A DNA stretch of 35,367 bases from Candidatus Gastranaerophilales bacterium (GCA_944322975.1 CALUQS010000023.1:1-35367); one strand, 5' to 3'. Shown: positions 9,252 to 17,983, numbered from the stretch's first letter. Made by a program: numbers and translations. Notes: a model not told the origin generated them from the sequence alone.

Positions 9252-9926
9252 ATGGGATTGTCAGCATCACAGGCACGTTATCTAGCACTAACAGCAAGAA
9301 AAAGCAATGTAGAGTTTCAGGTCCAACAATTGACCCAGGAAAAATTAATGCTTGCGAACCAGATAGAAACAGAAGCAGGTCTCTGGAGCGACGGTATGAA
9401 TGTTCAGCACTTATACTATGACGCTAAAGGCACAGGTTCGTCCGCTACTGATTTACCGAGGCTTACTTACCAGATTGTCACCGGTTCTATAGAAGACGGC
9501 GGACTTGGTATGCGTGTTGCTGATTCTTACGGAAGAATTGTTGTTACTGAACTTCCCGACCCCATGCCAGAGGGGCAGACTGTTGAAGATTATGTTGTAG
9601 AACCGTATGCTACCCAGGCGGATTATTTTGAAGACAACCTCAAAACAGGCAACTGGTTTATTCAAAAAATGTCTAAAGAAGGAGAATGGCAAGACCAATC
9701 GCTTGAAGGTTCATCATTTATATACCGCGGTGTAGACCAGAGCGATTTTAACGCTGCAAACGCCGAATATGAAAGAAAAATGGAAAGTCTTGAAAGTATA
9801 GATAAAAAGTTTGATTTGCAAATACAACAGCTTGCAACGGAACAAAGCGCGCTTGAAACAGAAATGGATTCCGTTAAAAAGGTTATAGATAAAAATATTG
9901 AAGAAACCTTTAAGACATTCGGCTAA
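9252..9926 (+). CDS. conserved hypothetical coiled-coil protein
   Basis: A 224-residue protein beginning MGLSASQARYLALTARKSNV, a start I associate with a small family in gut Melainabacteria-like genomes; its function is unknown to me. It is predicted to be alpha-helical at both ends: residues 5-42 (QVQQLTQEKLMLANQIE) and ~165-224, which has long heptad-like Leu/Ile patterns (IDKKFDLQIQQLATEQSAL). The middle, ~45-160, is beta-like and contains ADSYGRIVV at 90-98, a motif also found in the small protein at 28011-28373. There is no signal peptide and no membrane segment. The ribosome binding site AAAAGGAG is about 11 nt upstream. It converges on the asparaginase gene, and the two stop codons overlap (CTAA at 9923-9926). 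Confidence 0.8.
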   Translation: MGLSASQARYLALTARKSNVEFQVQQLTQEKLMLANQIETEAGLWSDGMNVQHLYYDAKGTGSSATDLPRLTYQIVTGSIEDGGLGMRVADSYGRIVVTELPDPMPEGQTVEDYVVEPYATQADYFEDNLKTGNWFIQKMSKEGEWQDQSLEGSSFIYRGVDQSDFNAANAEYERKMESLESIDKKFDLQIQQLATEQSALETEMDSVKKVIDKNIEETFKTFG

Positions 9927-10891
9927 ATATCAAAAACAGATTGATATTCGCCGACAGGTTCGTTAGTTTCTGTAGTTACGGTTTTATTGTAAAGGAGATT
10001 TTCATCGTTGGAATTTATTTTACTAATCCACCCCAGTTTAATCATTGAATCCAGTGCAATTATACTTCTGGCTTTCATATCAGCTTCAAGCAATTTTATA
10101 ACAAGCACCTGTGACAATGCCGTGTTTGCTAAGCACATAAGCCCCCCTGCCCCGGCTTTTGCGCAGATATAAGGGTTCAGATTCATTATTTCCGTATCAG
10201 GTCTGTGGTTTCCGCCTATCAAATACGGATGCTTTAAAAAGGCATTTTTAATCATTGCATAGTCGTCTTTGCAAAAAACATTATAAAAACCTGCGGCAAG
10301 TTCGCTCAAAGAAGTTGCATAGTTAGGTGCAGTGCAGCCGTCTTTTGTGCACGGAAGTTTGTTTGTTGTTTCGCAAAGCTCCTGTATCTTTTGGTAAACC
10401 GCAATTTGTAAAGGATGATTTACATCAAGATAGTTTTCTGTATTCCAGCCCATTTGGCGGCAAATCAACAGCATCAGAGTATGTTTGCCGGAACAGTTGT
10501 TATGCAGGGCTGTGTAATTGTTTTTATATTTTATCTGTTCCTCTTTATCAAGAGGTTCTATAACAGGGCATTTTAAATCCGATATTTTAAGCTCTGCTTT
10601 TTGTAAAAGATTTTTCAAAATATCTGTATGAATTTTTTCCCCCGTGTGCGAGGCGCAGCACACAGCTATTTCTTCAGAGGTCAGGTTGTAATATTCATCA
10701 GTCCTAAAATCTTTTAACACCGCAGCTTGCAGCGGCTTTGAGCAAGAACGGTGGAAATAAGGATAATCACAATTTTGACCGATGGATTTTATTCCCTTAT
10801 TTTTATCGTACACTACTATATAGCCGTAATATTCTTGTTCAACAAGGTTAGAACGTGTTTGTAATAAAAGCAGTTCGGGTTTATTGTTCAG
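9923..10891 (-). CDS. L-asparaginase II family protein, non-canonical start
   Basis: A PF06089-type asparaginase, distinct from the classical AnsA/AnsB fold. Family landmarks are FHRSCSKPLQAAVL, CCASHTGEKIHTDIL, HNNCSGKHTLMLLICR, DGCTAPNYATSLSELAAGF, LIGGNHRPDTEIM and AKAGAGGLMCLA. Opening at the only standard start (GTG at 10813, then MYDKNKG) would delete the family's first strand. The frame continues 26 codons upstream with NNKPELLLLQTRSNLVEQEY, which matches the family N-terminus, up to a stop codon just before ATA-CTG. The probable start is therefore CTG at 10889-10891, which overlaps the TGA of the upstream gene (CTGA), giving 322 residues, the usual family length. No ribosome binding site is seen, so termination-reinitiation coupling is likely. 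The family is certain; the start is inferred. Confidence 0.85.
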   Translation of the reverse strand: MNNKPELLLLQTRSNLVEQEYYGYIVVYDKNKGIKSIGQNCDYPYFHRSCSKPLQAAVLKDFRTDEYYNLTSEEIAVCCASHTGEKIHTDILKNLLQKAELKISDLKCPVIEPLDKEEQIKYKNNYTALHNNCSGKHTLMLLICRQMGWNTENYLDVNHPLQIAVYQKIQELCETTNKLPCTKDGCTAPNYATSLSELAAGFYNVFCKDDYAMIKNAFLKHPYLIGGNHRPDTEIMNLNPYICAKAGAGGLMCLANTALSQVLVIKLLEADMKARSIIALDSMIKLGWISKINSNDENLLYNKTVTTETNEPVGEYQSVFDI

Positions 10892-11652
10892 TATTTATGT
10901 TTATTCTGTATATTAAAAACAGCTCTTAATTTGTCTTTGAGCAGTTTATTTTCTGTCATAAGTTTTTTAACAAGCTCATCATTTGCCGGTGTTTTGGGCA
11001 AATTAGGAGCAGTAGAGGTAATTGCCGCTGGTTTATTTTCTGTTGTTAATATATAGCGTTTTTTAGCCTCGCTTTTGGTATGGAGTATTTTGTCGATATC
11101 CTTATTAGCAACAAAACCCATATCAACCATAATTTCACCGATTTTTAATTTTGAATCAGGATTTTCTTCATTATGTTGTTTTTGTTTTCTCAGGATATCA
11201 TCAAGTTCTTTTATATCTATTTTATTGAGCCTTTTTACATACTCGCCGAGTCTGATTTCTCCGCTCATATAATGTATACTGGCTAAAATAAGGTTATCCG
11301 GCGGTTTAATAAGCTCCATTTTTATGCAAAGTGACAGATAAGAAGACGATTCTTCCAGTGTCCAGAAGTTGTCCAGAGTTATATCAATGACTCTTTGCTT
11401 ATTCAGGGCACATTTGAGGTATTTGTAAATATTATAATCAAGCCCGTTTGCGTGCGACTCAAGTTCCTGCTTGCCTTTAAAAGTTATTTCAGGGTAATAT
11501 GCCGGATATACCTCGCCTGCTTTAGCATCAACCGCAGCATTTGGTAAAACCTCTTCTAAATGTTGTTTTATGTCAAGATAAACAACCTCCTGCACCCACA
11601 ATGGCGCATTTAGTATGCTTTGCATAAGCATATGAAAATTATTGTAAGCCAT
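10888..11652 (-). CDS. MshEN/GspE N-terminal-like domain protein, possible c-di-GMP receptor
   Basis: A 254-residue protein I cannot name. Residues ~131-195 show the paired pattern of the MshEN (T2SSE N-terminal) domain: IRLGEYVKRLNKIDIKEL...DILRKQ (R134-L135-G136, L150, L154, Q157) and then KIGEIMVDMGFVANKDIDKIL (I171-G172, L190). In known MshEN proteins such RLG-x(n)-L-x3-L-x2-Q motifs bind c-di-GMP. No ATPase domain follows. Instead there is a Pro/Thr linker and a C-terminal helix (TPANDELVKKLMTENKLLK). The N-terminal ~125 residues are helical and unassigned. The ATG at 11652 is preferred over the upstream TTG because TGAGGTC at 11654-11660 is then a spaced ribosome binding site. It overlaps the asparaginase gene, suggesting one operon. 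Confidence 0.75.
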   Translation of the reverse strand: MAYNNFHMLMQSILNAPLWVQEVVYLDIKQHLEEVLPNAAVDAKAGEVYPAYYPEITFKGKQELESHANGLDYNIYKYLKCALNKQRVIDITLDNFWTLEESSSYLSLCIKMELIKPPDNLILASIHYMSGEIRLGEYVKRLNKIDIKELDDILRKQKQHNEENPDSKLKIGEIMVDMGFVANKDIDKILHTKSEAKKRYILTTENKPAAITSTAPNLPKTPANDELVKKLMTENKLLKDKLRAVFNIQNKHKY

Positions 11653-11762
11653 AGACCTCAATTAACTCCGGTATTTATATTACTACAAGCATGTATTATA
11701 ATATGATAAGTACATTAAGTGCAAAACCTTGAAAAAATATTAAGATGTAAAGGATTACCGCG

Positions 11763-12269
11763 ATGGGTTTAGATGGATTCTCAATGTCAAATCTTGGTTT
11801 ACACAGAAATTTGACCACGGCGCAGCTGTCAAATGATGTTGAAGCGACTGCAAAAATGGCTCTGGAAAATCAATTGCCGGATGTTGACGGGGTAGGTAAA
11901 AAAGAAAAAGCAGGCAAAAAAGACCCCGAGGCTGCTTTTAATCCTGCTGTTCCTTTCATTTCCGACAAGAAAAAAAAGAAGGATTCCCAGGAAGAAACAG
12001 AGGAAGATACTGAGGAAAAAGACAATGACACTGAATCCGCCGTTGATGTTGCAGTTTCTGATACGAATGATTCTGAAGATTCGGATATTAATGAAGATAT
12101 AGAAATAGAAGAGCCAAAGTATCTTTTTAAAATCAGCGACGATGATATGATTGAAATTTATGATACAAAGACAAATAAAGTTGTAAAAAAGATTTCAGCG
12201 CAAGAGGCGGCTGAAACTGTACATAATTTTACAAAGCTGCCAAGTGTTTTCTTTAACAAAGATATTTGA
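11763..12269 (+). CDS. hypothetical acidic, low-complexity protein
   Basis: A 168-residue protein of unknown function. The N-terminal ~40 residues (MGLDGFSMSNLGLHRNLTTA) are ordered-looking. A Lys-rich patch (SDKKKKKDSQEE) and a very acidic stretch of about 50 residues rich in Asp, Glu, Ser and Thr follow, probably disordered. The C-terminal ~45 residues are compact: YLFKISDDDMIEIYDTKTNK then VVKKISAQEAAE. That tail resembles the FlaG-type C-terminus (a strand-turn-strand with 'DxxTxxVVxxI'), but there is no other flagellar gene here, so this is only a resemblance. It is divergent from the MshEN gene by 110 bp and converges on the RqcH gene. There is no signal peptide. Confidence 0.7.
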   Translation: MGLDGFSMSNLGLHRNLTTAQLSNDVEATAKMALENQLPDVDGVGKKEKAGKKDPEAAFNPAVPFISDKKKKKDSQEETEEDTEEKDNDTESAVDVAVSDTNDSEDSDINEDIEIEEPKYLFKISDDDMIEIYDTKTNKVVKKISAQEAAETVHNFTKLPSVFFNKDI

Positions 12270-12350
12270 CAAATATTTCATATAGTCAACTGACACCGAT
12301 ATAATATATCAGGAAGCCATCGGGTACAAGCGAAGTCACTCTCAGACATT

Positions 12351-14039
12351 TTAATCAACAACAATTTCGGTTTCATTTTTATACACAACAAATCCGGATT
12401 TAGTGTTGTTCGGGCGTTTTACATATTTTCTGAGAGTGTATACAACAGGTATTTTAGTTGAGTTTTTGGCTGTTGAATATTCTTTTGCCAGTTTTGCAAT
12501 TTTTAGCAAAGTATCATCATCAATATGTTTTTTATTTTCAGCGGTTTTAACTATAATATGAGAACCCGGTGTATTTAGCGTATGAAACCACATATCCTCC
12601 GGAGAAGATATTTTTGAATACAAATAATCATTTTGCTTGTTATTTTTTCCTACATACACCGTGTAACCGTTGACCTCTGTTTTTAGAAGTTTTAAAGTGA
12701 TTTCATTCTTTTTAGAGGGCTTTTGTTGTATTTCCGGTTCAAAATCCTGTGCAATTTCTTTTAATTCGCCCAGAGAATCTGTATTTTCAATGTCATATAA
12801 CAGTTGTTGCGTATTTAAAATTTGCTGTTTTGTTTCTTGAGACATTTTTTGTGCTATTTCGCAAGCTTTTTTTATTTTATTATAGAGGTTAAAGTATCTT
12901 TGAGCGTTTTCAATCGGCGACAAATTTTCATCAAGTTGTATTTCAATATCCTGCATTGTTTCGTAATCTTTCAGGCAAACAGAATTTATTCCGTTTTGTA
13001 TAGCATAGGAATTTGCTGTTAACAACGTGCCTTTTTTCTTGTATTCATCTGCTTTAATTTGTTTTTCAAGCTGTTTTTGCTGGTTTAACAGGATATTCCG
13101 GTATTTTTTTAAATCTTTATTGAGTTTTGTTTTTAAAGATGATTTCAGGTTTTTAAGAAGTGATTTTTCAATGTTATTTGCAAAATAATCATCTATTAAT
13201 AAATTTATATTGTCATACTCATAATCCAGTTTTTTTACGCAGGAATAAAGTGAATAATCTTTGTTTAGCGAATATTTTCGATAATCTTTCTCCAGAAACT
13301 CGTGCAGGGCAATAAATAAAATTTTCATTTCATTTTCGCCCAAATCTTTTGCCGGTTTTTCCGGAAGAATTTTATTTATTTCGCATATTTGTTGCGCAAC
13401 AGCCTGAGAAAAATTGTAATATCTTTCTGCAATTACTTTTTTAGTTTGTACAGAGGATTTTTTTAAATAACTGATAAAATAATCCGAGCGTGTTGTCAGA
13501 AGATTTTTTTTATCCTGCTTTGGCGGATATATATATGGCAAACCGCCGGACAGTTCTCTTTCTTTGCTTTTTTCCGCGCCTATATTATGAGCACAGCCCA
13601 GAATTATATTGTTGTCAGTATTGTAAAGAACTATATTGCTGTGTTTTCCCATTAATTCTATACTCAGACATTCTTCTATTTTATCGCCGAGTTCATTGTA
13701 GTTTTCAAAATTAAGCTCTATAATCCTTTCAAACTGTGGTTTGTTTATGCTTATGATTTTTGCACCTTCCATATGTTTTCTCAAAAGCATACAAAACATA
13801 GGCGGTTGTTTGGGGATTTGAATATCTCTTTTAAGTTCGTTTTCTTTGTTCATAAAACAAAGATGATAAAACTCCGGATTTATATTTATATAAAACTTCC
13901 GAGATTCAGCATTATTACGCAAAAAAAGTATAACCTCACGGCGGGTGGGCTGCTGTATTTTTTGAACTCTTGCATTTACAAAAAAATCTTTGTTTTCTTT
14001 ATAAAAATCTTCTATTAAAAGTGAATCAATACTAAGCAT
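12351..14039 (-). CDS. rqcH: RqcH / NFACT-family ribosome quality control protein
   Basis: A 562-residue homologue of RqcH/Rqc2/NEMF (formerly FbpA, 'fibronectin-binding'). In Bacillus this protein binds obstructed 50S subunits and recruits Ala-tRNA to add alanine tails. The NFACT-N domain (~1-200) includes LLRKHMEGAKI and SIELMGKHSNIVL. Long coiled-coil regions span ~270-440. The NFACT-R domain at the C-terminus shows DMWFHTLNTPGSHIIV and VVYTLRKYVKRPNNTKSG. The usual Asp-Arg pair of NFACT-N reads Glu-Arg here (QFERIIEL, E104-R105). The length is typical. Gene neighbours give no further clue. A terminator lies upstream, so it has its own promoter. Family confident; tailing activity inferred. 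Confidence 0.93.
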   Translation of the reverse strand: MLSIDSLLIEDFYKENKDFFVNARVQKIQQPTRREVILFLRNNAESRKFYININPEFYHLCFMNKENELKRDIQIPKQPPMFCMLLRKHMEGAKIISINKPQFERIIELNFENYNELGDKIEECLSIELMGKHSNIVLYNTDNNIILGCAHNIGAEKSKERELSGGLPYIYPPKQDKKNLLTTRSDYFISYLKKSSVQTKKVIAERYYNFSQAVAQQICEINKILPEKPAKDLGENEMKILFIALHEFLEKDYRKYSLNKDYSLYSCVKKLDYEYDNINLLIDDYFANNIEKSLLKNLKSSLKTKLNKDLKKYRNILLNQQKQLEKQIKADEYKKKGTLLTANSYAIQNGINSVCLKDYETMQDIEIQLDENLSPIENAQRYFNLYNKIKKACEIAQKMSQETKQQILNTQQLLYDIENTDSLGELKEIAQDFEPEIQQKPSKKNEITLKLLKTEVNGYTVYVGKNNKQNDYLYSKISSPEDMWFHTLNTPGSHIIVKTAENKKHIDDDTLLKIAKLAKEYSTAKNSTKIPVVYTLRKYVKRPNNTKSGFVVYKNETEIVVD

Positions 14040-14171
14040 ACTTTTTAGTATATATCAAAAAATTATTTATTTTATAAGGGAGAATTGTTAATACTAAATC
14101 ATGTGCGCAAATTATAATTACCGGTTTGTTTTATTAATGTTTACCGCGGAAACAAAGCGTCTATATCATAC

Positions 14172-14201
14172 AAAAAGGAGAATATTTCTATTCTCCTTTT
14201 T
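14172..14201. terminator. bidirectional intrinsic terminator
   Basis: A perfect 13-bp stem, AAAAAGGAGAATA / TATTCTCCTTTTT, with loop TTTC. It lies 27 bp beyond the stop of the SLH gene (minus) and separates it from rqcH. Confidence 0.85.
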
Positions 14202-14227
14202 GTTTAAGTTGTTTGTATTATTAAATA

Positions 14228-15685
14228 TTAGAATACAATTTTCAACTCTTCGTTTGGATTCAAGCTTGAATCATTTGAGTAAGAAGGTACAATTAAGTAT
14301 CTTACTTCGTCAGTAAATTCATAGATTACACCAAAAGTACCGCTTACAATCAATTTGCAAAGGTCATAAGTACCGATACCGAGTGTAGCAATTGATTTTC
14401 CGACATTAATAACGCCTGAACCCGGGTGGAGTGTGAATGTATCAACAAATGCTGTTGCCAATTCATCGCCGAATTCTTCTAAGCTGTCACCTGCAACATC
14501 AACGCCAGTGCCAACTGTTCTAACAGCAACACCGACAACTCTGCCAGCTGCACTGAACGGTGCACCGAGCAATCTTGCAAGGATGTTAGGATTTTTCAAA
14601 GCAGCAACCTGTGCTTGTGAAATTTCTTTCGGGAACTCTGCACAGTTGTCGCCGTCTTTAATTTTAACGAATTTAACTTTTATGTAACCGGGGTTTTTAA
14701 TACCGGGTCTTACAACCTGAACAACTTCGCCTTTTACTTTTGAACCGGCTTTAAAGCATTGTCCGTTTATTGTAACATCCGAGGTTGTTTTGGCTGTAAA
14801 TCTGTCGCCAACATTGGAATGTCTTGCTGAAAGTCTATCCAAAATCTTGACATTTAACACAACCGGATTGTAATTTTTAATAGCATCAGGAGCATTTTTG
14901 TCTTTTGCTATTGACTTTTTACCTGTCCAGTTTTCTTTTAAAGAGCAGATAAGATATGCAACCTGTTCTTTTGAAAGATATTCATCAGAATTTACTCTGT
15001 CAGGATTCGGAATATCGTTTAACAAATCTGATGCAACAACTTCTTTTGTCGGAGCAATTGCCCAGCGCGGAATGTTGTTGATTTGTTTTCCGTTAAAATC
15101 AGGAACAATCAAGCTTCTGTCTGTTGCAACATCAATAAGCTGTGCGATTGTAGCAAAAACTTCGGCTTTTGTAACAGGCTGGTCAGGTCTGAATTTTTTA
15201 TCAGGATAACCAATCATTACACCGCCGTTAAGGGCGCCGTAAATCCAATCTTTAGCCCAGTAGCCTGACGGAATGTCTTTATACTGTTTAGATACGGCTT
15301 TGTTATTCAAACCGAATTCTTCTGAAAGAATAACTGCCAGTTCAGAACGCAATACAGGCATTTTAGCGTTAAAGTTAGAGGCGTTTTGTTTCTTTTCAAG
15401 AAGATTCATCAACGCATCAACTCTTGAGCCGATTACAACATTTTCTTTGTTGGCAATGCCCATGTGATTGTTCTTTTTGTAAACTTTTCCGCCGACAATA
15501 TAAGTTTCTTTAGCAGTGTTCAACTGCTGAGCCTGTGAGCCAAACATTGTCGGGTGTGCATAAGCTTCCATTTTGTGGGTAGGTTTGTTTTTGTCGCACT
15601 GTTTGTCGCAATCCTTTGCCATTGCGCAAGAAGCAGATACCAAAACTACCAGAGTAGAAGCAAGCAAGATTTTGAAATTTTTCAT
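14228..15685 (-). CDS. secreted SLH-domain (S-layer homology) protein
   Basis: A 485-residue exported protein. The start at 15685 (MKNFKILLASTLVVLVSASC) gives a signal peptide, probably cleaved after AMA, and carries AGGAGAAG about 5 nt upstream; a longer upstream frame is rejected. SLH motifs occupy ~115-265: YKDIPSGYWAKDWIYGALNG, GVMIGYPDKKFRPDQPVTKAEVF and a degenerate second unit ending YLSKEQVAYLICSL. A beta-rich region follows (~280-360, with DRFTAKTTSDVTINGQCFKA and GEVVQVVRPGIKNPG). The C-terminal ~130 residues have Gly/Val-rich amphipathic segments. SLH domains anchor proteins to the cell wall or, in cyanobacterial porins, link the outer membrane to peptidoglycan; the length falls short of a full OprB-type porin barrel. 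A terminator follows it directly. Confidence 0.88.
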   Translation of the reverse strand: MKNFKILLASTLVVLVSASCAMAKDCDKQCDKNKPTHKMEAYAHPTMFGSQAQQLNTAKETYIVGGKVYKKNNHMGIANKENVVIGSRVDALMNLLEKKQNASNFNAKMPVLRSELAVILSEEFGLNNKAVSKQYKDIPSGYWAKDWIYGALNGGVMIGYPDKKFRPDQPVTKAEVFATIAQLIDVATDRSLIVPDFNGKQINNIPRWAIAPTKEVVASDLLNDIPNPDRVNSDEYLSKEQVAYLICSLKENWTGKKSIAKDKNAPDAIKNYNPVVLNVKILDRLSARHSNVGDRFTAKTTSDVTINGQCFKAGSKVKGEVVQVVRPGIKNPGYIKVKFVKIKDGDNCAEFPKEISQAQVAALKNPNILARLLGAPFSAAGRVVGVAVRTVGTGVDVAGDSLEEFGDELATAFVDTFTLHPGSGVINVGKSIATLGIGTYDLCKLIVSGTFGVIYEFTDEVRYLIVPSYSNDSSLNPNEELKIVF

Positions 15686-15857
15686 AAAACTTCTCCTAAC
15701 TATACTCATTTTCTTTTTACAGAAAACCACACCTTATTATCCATTTTTAACGTAATAACGTCAAGCCCTAAAGAGTATTTTTTTACCTGAGGTTAAAATA
15801 TTTTGTACAAAAATTTTAATATGAGCTAAATTGTTGTATTAATTTGAGGAGGACAAA

Positions 15858-16778
15858 ATGCACACAGTTGATTGTTCTATAAAAGAAATTGATAAACTCG
15901 GCTTATTCAACGGCAATAAGGCGTTTAATATTCCTGCAATTTTACGTTCAATAAAAAATTATGAACAAAAATTTTATACAGCAAATGAAAATTACACAAA
16001 GCAGGTTCAATACCCATTGATAAAAGGGCTGCAAAAAGCAGTTGAACAAAAGACAGTATACACAAAAGACGGCATAAAAATAGATATATGGGACATAAAC
16101 CCGTATAAATACAAAAAATACATTATTTTTTGTGAAGGAATTAGCAGTGAAAAAAGTCACCCTCTGCAGCAAAACACCTATCTTAAACTTATGAATGCCG
16201 GCTGGGGAGTGTTAGCTTTTGATTACAGAGGCAGAGGCCAAAGCAGCGGTCAGTTTTCTCAATCCGGGGCAAGAATTGATGTAGAAACAGTTTATCAATA
16301 CTTACTTACCGTAGGCATAGCCCCGTGCAATATAGGGATAATAGGGCATTCAATGGGCAGTGCAATAGCCTCGGACTTTAGCGCCAAAAACAACGTTGCC
16401 TTTACTATTTTGATAAATCCTTTTTCTAAAGCGGCAGACATGGTTAAAAACATAGCTCAAAAAGCTGACATGCCTGATATTATGAGAAAAATCATCAGTA
16501 AAATACCGGCTTTTTTAATTCCGTTACAGAACAAATTTGATAATGAAAAGGCTATAAAAAAGATAAACTCGCCGGTTTATATTATTCATTCAAAAGATGA
16601 TGATATTATTCCAGTACATCTTGCAAGAAAGTTAGCATCAATATCAATAAAAACCGGAAATAACATAATTTATACGGAACTTAAAAACGGAGCGCATGAT
16701 TTGAATGAAGAAAAGACTGATTTTTGTCTTAAGTTTATCAAACAGTCATGCCTGAAAAACAGGTATGTTTGTATCTAA
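15858..16778 (+). CDS. alpha/beta hydrolase (serine aminopeptidase/lysophospholipase-like)
   Basis: A 306-residue cytoplasmic alpha/beta hydrolase with no signal peptide. The nucleophile elbow is GHSMGSA (Ser ~169), the oxyanion region is FDYRGRGQSSGQFS at ~122-136, an acidic residue lies in HSKDDDIIPVHLA (~250-262) and the histidine in KNGAHDLNE (~285). This is the arrangement of the BAAT/Hydrolase_4 group of esterases and lipases. The substrate cannot be inferred. The ATG is preceded by GAGGAGGAC, a strong ribosome binding site. It is divergent from the SLH gene, separated by 172 bp with no clear regulator motif. Confidence 0.88.
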   Translation: MHTVDCSIKEIDKLGLFNGNKAFNIPAILRSIKNYEQKFYTANENYTKQVQYPLIKGLQKAVEQKTVYTKDGIKIDIWDINPYKYKKYIIFCEGISSEKSHPLQQNTYLKLMNAGWGVLAFDYRGRGQSSGQFSQSGARIDVETVYQYLLTVGIAPCNIGIIGHSMGSAIASDFSAKNNVAFTILINPFSKAADMVKNIAQKADMPDIMRKIISKIPAFLIPLQNKFDNEKAIKKINSPVYIIHSKDDDIIPVHLARKLASISIKTGNNIIYTELKNGAHDLNEEKTDFCLKFIKQSCLKNRYVCI

Positions 16779-16819
16779 CACGGTAATCTGTATAGTGCGC
16801 CTGTGTATAAAAATTAACA

Positions 16820-17161
16820 CTACCATTTTTTAAAGATAAAAAACACAGCCAGTATTATGAACAAAAAACCTACTATATAGTTCCATTTCAGGTTTTCTTT
16901 TAAATAAAACACCGAGAAAAAACAAAAAACAACAAGGGTTATAACCTCCTGTATTGTTTTAAGATGTGCTGCGTCATAAAATTCATGGCCGATTCTGTTA
17001 GCAGGAACCTGAAAACAGTATTCAAAAAAAGCTATGCCCCAGCTTATTAAAATAACCATCCAAAGAGCCGTATTTTTGTATTTTAAATGACCGTACCATG
17101 CAAAAGTCATAAATACGTTCGAGATAGTTAACAGTATTATCGGTGCAAATTGTCTTAGCAT
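16820..17161 (-). CDS. DUF486 (DMT-superfamily-like) small membrane protein
   Basis: A 113-residue integral membrane protein with four predicted transmembrane helices: ~6-24, ~31-48, ~72-88 and ~93-110. The central loop FEYCFQVPANRIGHEFYDAAHLKTIQEV is the family signature (positions ~46-74, quoted in two parts: FEYCFQVPANRIGH and LKTIQEV). DUF486 proteins are half-size relatives of drug/metabolite transporters with no established substrate. No ribosome binding site is visible before the ATG. It is convergent with the hydrolase gene and divergent from the SIMPL gene. Confidence 0.9.
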   Translation of the reverse strand: MLRQFAPIILLTISNVFMTFAWYGHLKYKNTALWMVILISWGIAFFEYCFQVPANRIGHEFYDAAHLKTIQEVITLVVFCFFSVFYLKENLKWNYIVGFLFIILAVFFIFKKW

Positions 17162-17233
17162 AAATTAATACTAACAAAAAATTAAAAAATATTTTATAAT
17201 AACTTTTGTAAAAATATATAAAAGAGGTTTTTT

Positions 17234-17983
17234 ATGAAAGACATCAAAGAAGTAAAAGATTATCAAATTGTTGTTTTAGGGCTCTTAATTGCACTGGGCG
17301 CTATTATTTCAACTTACATTTTATCAAACGCCGTAATCTCATACCAGAAAATGAACACACAGGCGCTGTCAGTCACAGGGTCGGCCAGTCAGGAAATAAA
17401 ATCAGACCTTGCTGTTTGGACGCTTTCGTATGAAGTACGCAGCAAAGACCTCAAAAGCGGGTATGCAAAAATAAATACAGACAAAAAACAGATTTCTGAT
17501 TTCCTTTCCGCAAACGGTCTCGGCGCTGATGCGTTTAAATTTACACCGATAGCGTCATATCCTGTTTATAAAAGAATGCCAAACGGCTACGATTCAAACG
17601 AGGTGGACGGGTACAGACTATCGCAAAATGTTCAGGTTACTTCTAACGACGTTGACAAGCTCACAAAACTTTCAGAAGGCACTTCCCAGCTTGTTAACAA
17701 GAATATAGAAGTTTCTTCCAACAGAGTAGATTATTATGTATCAAACCTTGATGAACTTAAAATAAAAATGCTTGCCGAAGCAACAAAAGACGCAAAAGAA
17801 AGAGCAAAAAGCATGGTTCAAAGCACCGGAGGACACATAGGAGTCATGAATTCGGCAAGAATGGGTGTGTTTCAGATAGTTGCAAAAAATTCTACAGATG
17901 TGTCGGATTACGGCATATATAACACAAGCGCAGTTGACAAAAAGATTAACGCTGTTGTTAATGCAACTTTTACAATAAAATAA
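17234..17983 (+). CDS. SIMPL (DUF541) domain protein, membrane-anchored
   Basis: A 249-residue protein with one N-terminal membrane helix (~11-33, VVLGLLIALGAIISTYIL) and a large periplasmic SIMPL domain. Family features are QALSVTGSASQEIKSDLAVW at the domain start, a middle GYRLSQNVQV segment, the KDAKERAKSMVQSTGG helix, and a final strand INAVVNATFTIK. SIMPL/BP26 proteins form oligomeric channels or stress-related outer-envelope complexes; the precise role is unclear. The ribosome binding site is AAGAGG. Only 4 bp separate it from the panE-like gene, so they form an operon. Confidence 0.9.
   Translation: MKDIKEVKDYQIVVLGLLIALGAIISTYILSNAVISYQKMNTQALSVTGSASQEIKSDLAVWTLSYEVRSKDLKSGYAKINTDKKQISDFLSANGLGADAFKFTPIASYPVYKRMPNGYDSNEVDGYRLSQNVQVTSNDVDKLTKLSEGTSQLVNKNIEVSSNRVDYYVSNLDELKIKMLAEATKDAKERAKSMVQSTGGHIGVMNSARMGVFQIVAKNSTDVSDYGIYNTSAVDKKINAVVNATFTIK

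Noticed and set aside
15686..15730. Upstream extension of the SLH protein
   Set aside because: The signal peptide and the AGGAGAAG ribosome binding site support the start at 15685.
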